In this document: piece after piece, positions 11,326 to 21,950 of the stretch
Layout of the letters: every line of letters starts with the position of its first letter
Numbering within the stretch: position 1 is the stretch's first letter
Origin: Perognathus longimembris pacificus
Lineage: Eukaryota > Chordata > Mammalia > Rodentia > Heteromyidae
NCBI RefSeq assembly: GCF_023159225.1
Contig: NC_063162.1
Location: 92,708,880-92,772,879 of the forward strand
DNA length: 64,000 bases
Direction of reading: 5' to 3'
The notes under the pieces: model-generated
Databases searched by the model: none
What the model saw: the letters and a program-made list of their open reading frames with translations, nothing else
What the model was told of the DNA's origin: nothing
Position numbers and translations under genes: made by a program

Positions 11326-12116
11326 GAATGACACATATCTTAGGACAATAGCTAAATCTAGGAGAATGAATCAATTGTACAGAGAACTTAAATTATATTT
11401 TAAATGCTTCACTCTTGAAGTTAACAAAAGGGAAAAAAACAGTCCTAAGCAAAACAAAATATAAGGCTAGGGAAAAAGTGCTTGGTGAGAAAATGAGTGT
11501 TTATTAAATTTATTATTAATATTTTTATGCATTACTGAAATATCTCACTCTAATAAATAAACAACATATGCTCAAATGATGTATTTTCCATGTGTCCATG
11601 GACCAACAGGCAAAGTGATTCTTCCCAAGTTGAGAGAAAATGATCTCACCAAAGGAAGTACCTCATTAACTTGCCAATTAAAAGACAAAAATACCAAAAA
11701 AAGCAAACATCAATATTTAGCAAAATTTTTGTAACCTTCCAAATGTACACTGAAGCAAGCAGATTTTTATTTTTCCTTTTATTTTAAGCAGTTTCATCTT
11801 CAGCCTGAAGAGTCAAGAAGGAATACACACTGCAGGAAAAAGTTGTTGTGGTTTTTTTTTTGTTTGTTTTTTTCCTGCAGGTCTTCAAAAAACACACCCA
11901 GGTGTGAAGAGGTCTCTTTGCCAAGTGGGTATTTATAGAATGGACATAGCAAACATACTGTCACCTTTCAACAAGAAGAAAAAGTGAGATGGATTATTTA
12001 GAAATAGGGTTTAAGTTGTTAAGTAAACAAAAGAACATATTACATATTCTTGTCAACACTCCATCAATAAGGATTAATAAATCTACTAGCTAAGAGATAC
12101 AAATATTGAGAAAAAG
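11326..12116. other. Unrecognised AT-rich sequence
   Basis: No feature identified. Short poly-T/TTTG stretches occur near 11853-11872. Confidence 0.4.
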
Positions 12117-12327
12117 CATAAATCTATTTCCTGGGCCTTGGACTCAGGGCCTGAGCACCATCCCTGGCTTCTTCCCGCTCAAGGCTAGCACTCTGCCACC
12201 TGAGCCACAGTGCCCCTTCTGGCCGTTTTCCATATATGTGGTGCTGGGGAATCGAACCGAGAGCTTCATGTATAGGAGGCAAGCACTCTTGCCACTAGGC
12301 CATATTCCCAGCCCCATAAATCTATTT
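12117..12327 (-). mobile_element. IDL-Geo SINE with perfect 13-bp TSD
   Basis: Minus-strand IDL-Geo: the SINE body is 12130-12314 between direct repeats CATAAATCTATTT (12117-12129 and 12315-12327). The left monomer carries the tRNA-like B-box region (GGTTCGATTCCCC-like in reverse) and the right monomer is Geo. Unusually there is almost no A tail: the Geo 3' end abuts the TSD, whose own TTT may stand in for it. Open frames across the element are artefacts. Confidence 0.95.
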
Positions 12328-12769
12328 TCATGGTTTAATATATTCCCTTATTAGGCTTCTATGAGACCTGTTGCAATTCCTATTTTCCTCTTTTTTAAAT
12401 GGTAATCTCTGTTTAATGCCCCCAGAGCATTATGAGAAGATTAGGAAATGAGTGTTTTGCTTCTTGGGAAAATTTTAAAAATGAAGGGGTTTTCCACTTG
12501 GACTGCTTTTCCTCCTGAACTGGAAAACTTTAACTCTTTCTCTAGGAATCAGTCATTAATAACTTAAAATACTACAATGAAATTAGTTTAATTCTGGGTA
12601 GCAAACAATTCAATACCTAAGCTGCCCAAAATGCCAGCCACAATCTAAACAGCCAGGACAATAGCAGCTAGGAGAAAAGAAATCTTCCTTTGTTGTTTTC
12701 CTGACCAAGCCAATCCTGAGTACAATAACTGGTACCTCAACAAACAGCTAAAAAGATTAAAAATGAAGA
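12328..12769. other. Unrecognised sequence
   Basis: No repeat or gene recognised. Confidence 0.4.
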
Positions 12770-12930
12770 GTTGTTCCCAGAATTTGAAGGCTGTGTCAGG
12801 AGGATCAAAGCCACCCTGGGCTATACAGTGATACTATGTCTCAAAAAGAGAGAGAAGGGGCTGGGGATTTGGCTCAGCAGAAGAGCACCTGCATGGTGAA
12901 CTCAAGGCTGGAGTTTGGTCCTCAGCTCTG
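12770..12930 (+). mobile_element. B1-ID composite (B4-like) remnant
   Basis: A diverged B1-like tail (GTGTCAGGAGGATCAAAGCC..ATACTATGTCTCAAAAAG) joins an ID unit (12859-12930, GGGGCTGGGGATTTGGCTCA..GGTCCTCAGCTC). The ID unit keeps an A-box-like TTTGGCTCAGCAG, while its B box is degraded. Confidence 0.7.
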
Positions 12931-12946
12931 GGAAAGAGAGAGAGAC

Positions 12947-13006
<60 letters not shown>

Positions 13007-13125
13007 ACAGAGAGAGAGAGAAAGAGAGAAAGGGAAGAGAGAAGAGTACAGGAAACAAGGGAAGGGAAAGGAGAAGAGAGGAGAGGAGAGGAAAGGAGAG
13101 GAGGGAGGAAGGGAGGACAGCAGAG
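12931..13125. repeat. (GA)n / GGAAA purine tract
   Basis: A long GA array (12931-13040) passes into GGAAG/GGAGA units to about 13125. It follows the tail of the ID element. Arg/Glu-rich frames on the plus strand and Ser/Leu-rich frames on the minus strand are repeat artefacts. Confidence 0.97.
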
Positions 13126-14214
13126 AAAACTTGCCATATTATTCTGCTTTAAAGAAAAGATAAGCACACTGTTTCAATTAATTTATATAATACCACCCAT
13201 GGTACAAATGAACTAAGAACTAGTACCTTAAGGGAGTAATTAAAAAATAGTGAGTAAGAAATAACTCAGCCCAATACTAACTTATAACCAAAGCTTGTCA
13301 TCTTAATTGATACCTTGTATACAGATAAATCACTACTAACTACATTCAATATTCCAACACCACTTGACAAAGTCCTTCACTGTCATTGATGGCCTTGATC
13401 TTTTTCTCTTGCCTTCTTTGCCCTTTAGTCCAACCAAGTATCATGAAGACCTCTAGCTATGAATCAACATTCTTGCATACTTATCAACCCTTTCTCCATC
13501 CACCCTTTCTGAGGTGTTTTCCTGCTCTGGCTAGGCACCTCTCCTCTCAAGATACACAACTCTATGCCTCTGTGTCCAGCTTCATAAGCCTAACCTACTA
13601 GTGACCTTTACAACTATCCAGTAACATAGTAAAAGTAATAAACTTAATAAAAAGTGATAGGAACATAGTAAAAGTGGTATGAAAGTTTATTAGAAAAGAA
13701 ATATAGCAGAGAGAGCATAAACATGCCATGGGAACCCATCTCATTCGTCTTAATCAGTCTTTGGGGTACAGAGATTGGCCTTGTTTAAATAGGGATAATT
13801 GGGATCTTTGAAGACGGTTTTCTGATTGGTGTGTCTCCCTTCTCTTTCCTGTAATCATGCCTCCAAAGATTAGTGCCAGAACCTTACTTTTTCCTTCTTT
13901 TGTTCCTGCTTAGCAGTTGTCTTCGATTTCACTGTCAGACAGGCTTTGGTTTATCATCTTATCCAGCCATGTGCAAGTCATAGAGGCCTCAATTCCCTGA
14001 TGGTATGCTTTCCTTCTGATTCCTATCAATATGTTCACAGGAAGTCAAGAAGTGGAGGAGATGCTTATACATATGGCTCCTCCTTCTTTGACAAACAGAA
14101 GAATAAGCCATACAGAGCAGGTAGGAGGCTAGAATTTTTCAGAAAAGATATGCTACTGGATGATGATTTAATGGGAAAAAAAGTCTTAAGACAATAAGGA
14201 TTAGGGTCAATTAG
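13126..14214. other. Unrecognised sequence
   Basis: 13380-13620 is pyrimidine-rich and vaguely L2-like but too diverged to call. A 14-base string AACATAGTAAAAGT occurs twice about 39 bases apart near 13623 and 13662. Short open frames have no recognisable domain. Confidence 0.35.
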
Positions 14215-14442
14215 AAATATTGTATGGGTGGGCTGAGAATATGGCCTAGTGGCAAGAGTGCTTGCCTCATATACATGAAGCTCTGGGTTTGATTCCTCAG
14301 CACCACATATATAGAAAACGGCCAGCAGTGGCTCAAGTGGCAGAGTGCTAGCCATGAACAAAAAGGAAGCCAGGGACAGTGCTCAGGCCCTGAGTTCAAG
14401 GCCCAGGACTGGCATAAAACAAAAAGAAATAAATATTGTATG
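14215..14442 (+). mobile_element. IDL-Geo SINE with perfect 12-bp TSD
   Basis: The SINE body 14227-14430 lies between AAATATTGTATG at 14215-14226 and 14431-14442. The left ID-like monomer is complete. The right monomer lacks the first part of Geo (GCCAGCAGTGGCTCAAG joins directly, losing roughly ten bases). The A-rich tail is ATAAAACAAAAAGAAAT. Confidence 0.95.
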
Positions 14443-16074
14443 AGGGAAAAATGATACAGTGAACTGTTGGGGAATCTTAGACTTCACCCAACTCATGTCC
14501 CTTGTGTCCCAAACACTGCTTACCCTACAATATTGAATGGGCATAAAGCAAGTGTTTCAGTCAATAATATTGTAGCATGGAATGAAAGCTTTAGTTCTTT
14601 CAAGATGGTATATGCAAAATGCAAAGAGGTTAAAAAATGAACTCCATTCCCATTCCTTGCTCTTGAGAGGCCTGTAGACAGCATATCAGATGTGAATGCA
14701 CTCCAAGGCCTCAGCACTTTAAGCTTTTATATGATGACCTAGGCTGGCTTTATATATATACAAGTACCCTGGCATCATGAAAAAGTGTCCTATTTATTCA
14801 GAGATGTTCAGCCTCCTCTGGACTTAATATGTCTTTCTGAAGATGAAAGTTTTAAAGTATTTGCTATGCAAAATTTCCTGCCCAAGCAGCAGCTCAGAAA
14901 ACAGAGCCCTGCCAGGAGGCACTGATGGATTTTTAAACTCCATCCACCTGGGATCAAAGGCAGGATTTACAGATAAATTTAAACCTCTTGCTTTCAAATG
15001 TTCAAGATTTTTAAATTTGTCACCAGATAGAGGAGGGAAAAAACTTCTTCAAATAGGTAATTTTTTTTTTTGGTCGTCCTGAAAGTGCTTTTATAGAAAC
15101 CATAATCACCTCAGTCAGATGTACTGAAACTAGCAAGGGAACAATGCAGTTTACTTCTGTCAGGACTCTGCACAATACTCATTACGGAACAATAGAAGCT
15201 GTGCTTCAGCAGGGCTCTCAGTTCAATTTTAAAATGCTTGAAGCTTAGTGTGGCTTCTTTGCTAATCAGGGCACACAACTTCCCACCAGCTGAAGAGGCT
15301 TGTTTTTGTAGTGGCTGGCTTCTTCTAAATAAGAAGGCTGCTCATTGAGAATTTTAGCTTTATGAAGGGATGGAAGTCAAATTCTCTTGTAGACACTCGT
15401 TCTAAAAAAGAAAAATCTACAAAATATAAACTTATTCAAAATAGAAACTGACCTCTGCATTGAATGCTACATCAACATGAAACTCCAGTGTTTAGAAGCC
15501 CTAGGGGCCATTTGCCCCTATATGCCAAATAAAAAGACCTGGTGAAGGGCAGAGAAAGGAGATTTACTTACATGGCAGCCAAAGGAAGGCAGCACTTCAG
15601 ACCCTTGACAGTCATTTGTGGCTCTCTTGAGGAGGGAATACAGATGTTTCTTTAGGTTAAATAGAATGATTTGGAGTTAGAAGATGAAAAGGAATGCATA
15701 GTCTAACACTGTCAAGTCACGGGTGTGCTGAGGTGGTCAAACAGTCTGTTCTCCCAGGACTGGTGAGGAAGACAGTTATGACAGCCAAGAAGAGTCACTG
15801 ACTGATTACAATAAGAATCATTGACTGGCAATAGGTCCAGTCCTTCATGGATTCAAGGGGCTTCAGAAGAGAGGATCAGGACAAAGGACAATAAATAGAA
15901 GAGGCTGGGATATATAACCTTTATCCTGTATGCAGTTAAATCAGTAGCTTAAGTAAGGAGTCACTCCTGTTCAGCAAAAATGGGCCTGCTTTATAACTTG
16001 ATATTTTGTTACTAAAGAATCTTAAAGAAAGTGTGTGTGTATTCATTTGTGACTCTGTACCTGTATATGCATGT

Positions 16075-16077
<3 letters not shown>
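14443..16077. other. Repeat-poor island
   Basis: No transposon recognised over about 1.6 kb. 14820-15380 has a mixed, balanced composition with an E-box CACCTG (14945-14950) next to a TCF/LEF-like GATCAAAGG (14952-14960). This is the sort of sequence where conserved non-coding elements are found. No splice-bounded open frame is convincing. Confidence 0.4.

Positions 16078-16132
<55 letters not shown>
16078..16132. repeat. (TG)n microsatellite
   Basis: About 27 uninterrupted TG units. Long uninterrupted arrays like this are usually polymorphic. Confidence 0.98.
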
Positions 16133-16134
<2 letters not shown>

Positions 16135-16444
16135 TGTAATAGCATAAACTAGTAGGGCAAAATTCTTGGTACTGAAAGGAAAAAATATTAATTACTAACA
16201 ATTTCTTTTAAACAAAGCATTGTTATTGGTTAACTTTTATTTGAATTAAAATATAGAAAAGAGATGGGATGTCTGGATCTAGTTCAAGAGTAACAATATT
16301 TTTAAGCTGTGGAGAAAATAGTTATTTTGGTGGGATTAAACAAAAATCTCTATAAAATAATTATTATGCTGCTGTTCTGATCTTTTTTCAAACACACAAG
16401 AAAATCCATACTGTTTGGTATCTTCTTTGGCAATTCTATCTTAA

Positions 16445-16700
16445 AAAAAATTATTGTCAAGGTGATAAACAGAGAAGTTACAACTGTATATGTAAGGTAG
16501 TGAGTACATTTCTTGTCAAACTTGTTAGTTTCTCCCTCATTTTTCTCCCACATTTCCCTTCTCCCCAATTCCCCTACCCTGAGTTGTACAGTTGGTTTAC
16601 AATATATTGTCTTATAAATATTACTATTCCATTGGTTTGCCTTTTACCCTTTGTCTCACCATTTTGATCTTTACCTAAGCAATAGAGGTCATATCCCGAT
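16445..16700 (-). mobile_element. L1 3'UTR fragment, intermediate subfamily
   Basis: On the plus strand it reads TTATTGTCAAGGTGATAAACAGAGAAGTTACAACTGT, then GGTAGTGAGTACATTTCTTG. Both are the reverse complement of the L1 3'UTR end seen at 57786-58036, but with the GTGAGTACATTTC variant shared with 36521-36590. The pyrimidine-rich stretch that follows (CTCCCTCATTTTTCTCCCAC..GAGTTGTACAGTT) matches the younger copies at 39838 and 41226. It is truncated, with no TSD identified. Confidence 0.8.
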
Positions 16701-17699
16701 GGCCAAGAGTCTGAATTAGGATACAAACCTACTGCTCTGCTTTCCTGCCAAAGCCAGTTTTCCAGAAGAAGTGACTCTGAATGTTTCAGAATTTAATTTT
16801 GAGAAGAGGTGAGTGTTACCTATGCAGTGAGTGACTTGGCTTTGCAGGAAAAGAGTGTACATATAGCCATTCCATTTTTCAAGGGATGATGTTGGTTGAG
16901 GTCGTATATTTCTCTACAGAGATTGTAAAAAAACAAAAAAACAAAAAACAAAATTAGCCACAAGTTGCTTCATTAAAACAACAGAAGTTGCTTTTGGATT
17001 CTGGAGACCAGAAACCCAACATCAATTTCACTAGACTAATAGCTTGTTCTCTACCAGGCCATGCCCCCCTGGAGGCTAAATACAGAATCTGTCCTTTGCA
17101 GGTTCCAGCTTCCAGAGGCTGTAATCGGTCGAGTCTGTGCAGCCATTGCTTTTTGTCTTCTGAATAGAACCAATATCCCCTTGTGTCCACCAAAAGGTCA
17201 CATGGGGTTTTATTTACAGCCCACTTGCATAATATGAAATAATCTCTTCATCTCAAATGCTTTAATCGCATCTGCAAAATCCTCTTTGGTCACAGAAGAC
17301 CACATTCACAAGGCTAGTAGAGGGTTAGGATGTGCATCTTGAGGAGAATTCATCACACTAACAGTGTCTCATACAACCCAACATACTACAAAACCTTCCA
17401 GTCTTCCCAGTTTACTTCCTCCTAACTCACAAAACAACAATAGCAAGCCACCACGTGTTCCATTAACACATAAGAGAGAAAATATCATGAAAAGCTCCAA
17501 GTAATAGTATAATGATATTTTGATAAAGATATCCAATATATTAAGTATTTAATATTTGTAAGCACAATTTTCACTCAAAAATAGATCATTAAAAATGTTA
17601 ACACATGTGGAAATTAGTTCTAGAAAATGACATAATTGTGACATTTATTTGTTAGAACTCTACAATGTATCTGGCTAGAAACTATTATTCTAGAAAGTC
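16701..17699. other. Unrecognised sequence
   Basis: Includes an A-rich (A)nC tract at 16926-16953. A minus-strand frame (16954-17193, 79 codons) has no recognisable domain. Confidence 0.35.
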
Positions 17700-17860
17700 A
17701 GCAAAGTGTAATGAATAAAAGAAAGCACTATGTATCGAGAGAGAGCCATATTTGCATCCCAGTCTTGCACTTGACTGAGTGAATTCAAGCAAGCACTTAT
17801 CCTCAATTTCTTTTCTTTTCTTCCTCAGTGCCTTAATCTATAATACGAAAGATGTCCCTG
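17700..17860 (+). mobile_element. MIR remnant
   Basis: Reads as a worn MIR from its 5' half: AGTGTAATGAATAAAAGAAAGCACT, TTTGCATCCCAGTCTTGCACTTGACTG, then GCAAGCACTTATCCTCAATTTC. The MIR core order is kept. Confidence 0.65.
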
Positions 17861-18049
17861 AGCATTTCCTTGTCAATTGAGATTCACAGTGAAACAGACT
17901 TGAGCCCCTAATTTGCTGGCTGCTGTAATTCAAAGTAATCCTATCTCTTCTGCTACCAGTTTCTGGAGAAGTTGCAGCCTGCCACATTCTCTTCTTCTTG
18001 GGCTCTCTCCAGCACTGTAGGCATTTGCGCCGAGAGTCAAATTTGTACA
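17861..18049. other. Unrecognised sequence
   Basis: Nothing recognised. Confidence 0.4.
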
Positions 18050-18078
18050 CACACACGTGCACTCACACATGCACACGA

Positions 18079-18122
<44 letters not shown>
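18050..18122. repeat. (CA)n microsatellite
   Basis: An imperfect CACACGTGCACTCACACATGC lead-in is followed by a clean array of about 21 CA units (18080-18122). Open frames 17930-18175 (-) and 17972-18433 (+) are driven by this array and the GA array downstream. Confidence 0.97.
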
Positions 18123-18124
<2 letters not shown>

Positions 18125-18286
18125 AAAGCTGACCAATGTCTTGCTCTTTGGCTCCTTATCTTTCTCCTCTCTCATCTCTATCCCACACTCCCTCCATATC
18201 AGATAAACTCAGGAACTTCAAATCCTTTTTACACTACTTTACAGTTCAACAGAAATCTTGAAAACCATGAGAAGACTTCTATGAAA
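18123..18286. other. Sequence between two microsatellites
   Basis: Nothing recognised. Confidence 0.4.
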
Positions 18287-18322
18287 GGAGAGAGAGATGC
18301 AGAGAGAGACAGAGAGAAAGAC

Positions 18323-18353
<31 letters not shown>

Positions 18354-18359
18354 ACGGAG
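18287..18359. repeat. (GA)n with GACAGA units
   Basis: A GA-rich array interrupted by GACAGA units, 165 bp after the CA array. Confidence 0.93.
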
Positions 18360-18914
18360 GCAAAGAGGTAGACCAGGACATCACAGTCATCCTCACAAGA
18401 AATTGTTGCAGACAAATGCAATTTTCTTCCTGAAAGGATACTCTTATTTTTGTTAAGCTGAAAAGGCATTTTACACCTTGTTGCATTTTAAATGAGGCTA
18501 AGTCTATCCACTTAAGAGGATAGTTTTGAAAAATTAAGGAGAAAATAGACACAAAATCATTTAGCACAGGGTTCAGCATATATTATAAACTAAATAAATA
18601 CTACTGTTATCATTTTCTTTATTTCTAACACTGCTTTGCTTCAGGAACTGAAATTTGACCTGTTTCAATGTAAGAAAATATGTAGTCAATATTCTTAAAC
18701 TGACTACAAAAATTGTTGAATACTATATTCTAAGAGGATGTCATGCATAAAAACAAATGCCAATGAATTCCATTTTGAAAACAATTTTGCATAGCTTTAT
18801 TTTTAGTTGCCCAAAACTGGCCTGCTTCTCTTTTCTCTGGATGAAAAGAATTCCCTCTGAAATTTCTAATGTAGCAAACAAAGAGGAAAGAATATTTATT
18901 TCAGTCATAAATTA
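18360..18914. other. Unrecognised sequence
   Basis: 18560-18610 (TTAGCACAGGGTTCAGCATATA..AATAAATACTACTGTTATCAT) resembles the 3' end of a MIR, but the rest of the element cannot be followed. Confidence 0.35.
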
Positions 18915-19235
18915 TCTGGGCGAGTGCTGGGAGTGTAGCTCAATCCAGCTACTTAGGCAGATATAGGGGATTGTAGTTCAAGGACAGCCTAAGAAAATTA
19001 TTAAAAAGAAATGTTGGTGAGACTCCCTCCTAACCATTGGCTAGGCACAGTGATATGCACTGCCATCACAGTGTTGCAGGAAAGCACAAATAGATGGACT
19101 GAAGTCCAGGCTGCCTCCAGCATAAAGCAAAACCCTGCCAAAAGTATAAGCCAGTAGCAAATAAGCTGAGAGTAGCCCACTTGCCTGGTAAGTGGGAGGG
19201 CCTGAGGTCAAATCCCAGTATCACTGAAATATACG
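18915..19235 (+). mobile_element. Composite B1-B1-ID SINE (old)
   Basis: A diverged first B1-like unit (18920-19035, ending GTTGGTGAGACTCCCTCC). A second (about 19040-19140, GGCTAGGCACAGTGATATGC..AAAACCCTGCC). An ID-like unit (about 19160-19222, GCTGAGAGTAGCCCACTTGCC..GGTCAAATCCCAGTATCAC). Confidence 0.65.
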
Positions 19236-21115
19236 TACACTATGTTAAATAATTATTATATTAAAATACAATATTATGTATATTTGGATGACAGTGCAGA
19301 TGGATGTGGAAAGGACAGTGAGAACTGAAAACATAAATCTGATTTAACATGTTAGTTAGTGCTTAAGAATGAACAATAATGTTCCACTATGTTGATAACT
19401 TACAACTAATCTCCTTTTTTTTCTTCATCTAACACTTGAAGCTAATTTCTATCTTTAAAGATTCATATGCAATTACTACTTCAAGCAGAGTGATACATGA
19501 GAATCTCAAAGCCATTTTCAATCCATAATTTTTGATAATGACAGGTATAATATGGCAAGGGTGAAAAATAACCACTAGCTTCACTGGTGCTGATCTATCA
19601 GAGTTATAAAACAGTTTATATGGTCACCCAAAAGCTCATTTCCTTCTCTAATACTTTTTAATTAATATATGTCATGAGATTAATGAAGAATAGTATGCTA
19701 CCCAGCATAATTAGGAATAAGGCAGTTGGTACTACTTGGCAACAGAGACTTTAATCTCTGAAATACCATTCCTCATGCTGAGGAGACTTGAAATTTAAAG
19801 CAGTCCCACAGCACAAACTCGGAGAACAGTCTGGTGCCAAGGAATCAGGACATTTACAGGAAACTTCCCCAATGGTTGTAATGGAGCAGTTCCAGAAACG
19901 TGAGCATTACAATCAAAGCTGTTTCACTCTCTTGGCCCTGTCTAAGAAAGGGCACACAGCCATTAAAGAAAAAAAAAAGGGGGATGGCCTCATGACAAAC
20001 AAAAGAAAAAAGGATAGATGGAGATGGACAAATGTGTACAGATAGATACACAGATATGAAGATAGATATAACGTTAAAGAAAAACATCAAGCAAGTCGAT
20101 AGGAAAGTAAAACGTAATGCCACAAAAAAAATTGCCTGCTCCCCATGGCAACTCCCAATAGTCAAATGGGTTTTCTCAGAGTAAGAGGCAAGAATGCATT
20201 TCAGAAACATGTTGCTTTCCCTTTTCCTCTATTAAAAAAAAAAGGAGCCAATTTTCTATTTTATACTTTTAGTTATCTGTCACAAGTGTCATCGTAAATG
20301 CAAATCAGCCAACAAAGGCCAAGCTCAGTAAGTCATTTAAAAAGGTAGTCAAATACAGTTTCTAAAGAGAAAATCTTAATATTCTCTGAATAATGTGTAC
20401 ACCCGACCGTTGGAAAACTGAGCACAGGAAAAAACATAGACATCACACACTGTTATATAAAAAAAAGGCCGATGCCAAATCTATCAGATTTAGCTCCAAA
20501 GTCTCCCTAAATTGACAAGAAGTCATGTTGTCTGTATCTCAAGCTGTGAATGTTTGATGAATTTTCTCAAATGTCATTCAGAATGTCACCACTGTTAACC
20601 AAAAGCTCAGTGGATGATATCTTCTTAAGAGAGTGACATGAGGAATGAATTGTTCTAAATATATTATGAGGTTTTGATGTGTTCAATGACTATAATTCTC
20701 TATGATTAATCCTATTTTTTTCACTGACATGCCATGAGTAATTTGGGTGACATGTGTTCTGTTTTAGATGAGAGGTCATATCTCTGGGTTTCTGTGTTAT
20801 TAATTCCCAATGCAATTTGTGATTAAAGCCAAGATTGTGAGTTCAGAGTAAGGGGGAGAGACACGAACCAAGATGTGCTTTCATTCACAAGCAGACCACA
20901 GGCATTGACTGTTTCCATGGAGAGAAGCTTCACCTGTATTACAAGTTAGAGGAGCCAGAATTAGGACGGGAATCAAAGTTCATGGCCAACTGAATTCATT
21001 CTGAGTTATTTTAAACAACCTTTAGAGTATTTTGTAAAAATTCAAATCAAATCATGTTACTTTACTCAGAGGAGGGCAGTAGAATGTGTTGAGATTCTGA
21101 TATCAAAACATAATC
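19236..21115. other. Repeat-poor sequence
   Basis: No transposon recognised over about 1.9 kb. Around 20298-20318 a POU octamer ATGCAAAT is followed by a SOX/HMG-like AACAAAGG. Overlapping open frames at 19788-20210 have no recognisable domain. Confidence 0.4.
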
Positions 21116-21390
21116 TCAGCCAGACACTAAGTGGCTCATGCCTGTAATCTTAGTTAGCTACACAGGAGGCTGAGATCTGAGTGTCTCATGGTTTGAAGCC
21201 AGCCAGAGTAGAAAAGTTAGTGAGATTCAAATCTCCAATTAGCCAGCAAAAAGCTGAAAGCAGAAAAGTGACTCAACTGGCTGAGCATACCAGCCTTGAG
21301 CAAAAATGCTAAGGGACAGCTTCCAGACTCTGTGTTCAAGCCCCATTACTGGAATCAAAATAAAATAAAATAAAAAGCAAAAAAAAAGAG
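21116..21390 (+). mobile_element. B1-Geo dimeric SINE
   Basis: Left part: CAGCCAGACACTAAGTGGCTCATGCCTG (7SL-like) with a partly duplicated CTTAGTTAGCTAC. Linker: AATCTCCAATTAGCC. The right part is a Geo monomer (AGTGACTCAACTGGCTGAG..AAGCCCCATTACTGG) with an AAAATAAAAT tail. It lies just upstream of the IDL-Geo copy at 21418 in the same orientation. Confidence 0.85.
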
Positions 21391-21403
21391 AGAAATACTC
21401 TTT

Positions 21404-21629
21404 TAAAAAATATTTTAGCTGGGAATGTGGCTCGGTGGAAGAGTGCTTGCTTAGCATGCATGAAGACCTGGGTTCAATTCTTCAGCACTAAATAAACAGA
21501 AAAAACATGGCACTGTGGCTCAAGTGGTAGGGTGCTAGCCTTGAGCAAAATAAGGCAGGGACAGTGCTCAGGCCCTGAGTCCAAGCCCCAGGACTGGCAA
21601 AAGAAAAATAAACCCTAAAAAATATTTTA
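21404..21629 (+). mobile_element. IDL-Geo SINE with perfect 14-bp TSD
   Basis: Body 21418-21615 between TAAAAAATATTTTA at 21404-21417 and 21616-21629. It inserted into A/T-rich sequence at the end of the preceding SINE tail. The right monomer starts with the variant ACATGGCACTGTGGCTCAAG. Confidence 0.95.
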
Positions 21630-21631
21630 TT

Positions 21632-21950
21632 AGCTTTAAGCAGCTGTACAAATGAGTTGACATTCATGTCTTGATCAATGTCACCCCCTTTCAACATTCT
21701 CATCCACCCTCACAGCCCACCTCCTTCCCTTACTTTCTTAATTTTTTCAGTATATGCATTGAATTGCTGTTGCAATTTTACAACACAGTTTATGTTTGCT
21801 ATACATCTTGACCTGTGTCATCTATCAACATTTTCACCAGGCCTTCAACCCTCTTCCCTATTTTCCTTAATTTTGTGGTATATACAATAAATTCTTGACT
21901 GCATTTGCCCTCCTTCTCTCCCACCTTCATTCAACTATCCCTACTTGCAG
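21632..21950 (-). mobile_element. L1 3'UTR with two tandem modules (antisense)
   Basis: Two related segments follow each other: TTTCTTAATTTTTTCAGTATATGC near 21734 and TTTCCTTAATTTTGTGGTATATAC near 21862, about 130 bp apart. Each is preceded by a GATCAATGTCACC/GTGTCATCTATCAACATTTTC motif. This is the reverse complement of the duplicated module at 37733-37990, so both copies descend from an L1 subfamily carrying this duplication. Confidence 0.75.

Noticed and set aside
12836..13216. 126-codon Arg/Glu-rich frame and Ser/Leu-rich antisense frames
   Set aside because: Produced by the (GA)n array; no sequence outside the repeat supports coding.
17972..18433. 153-codon frame with His/Thr and Arg/Glu runs
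   Set aside because: Spans a (CA)n and a (GA)n microsatellite; no domain in the remaining residues.
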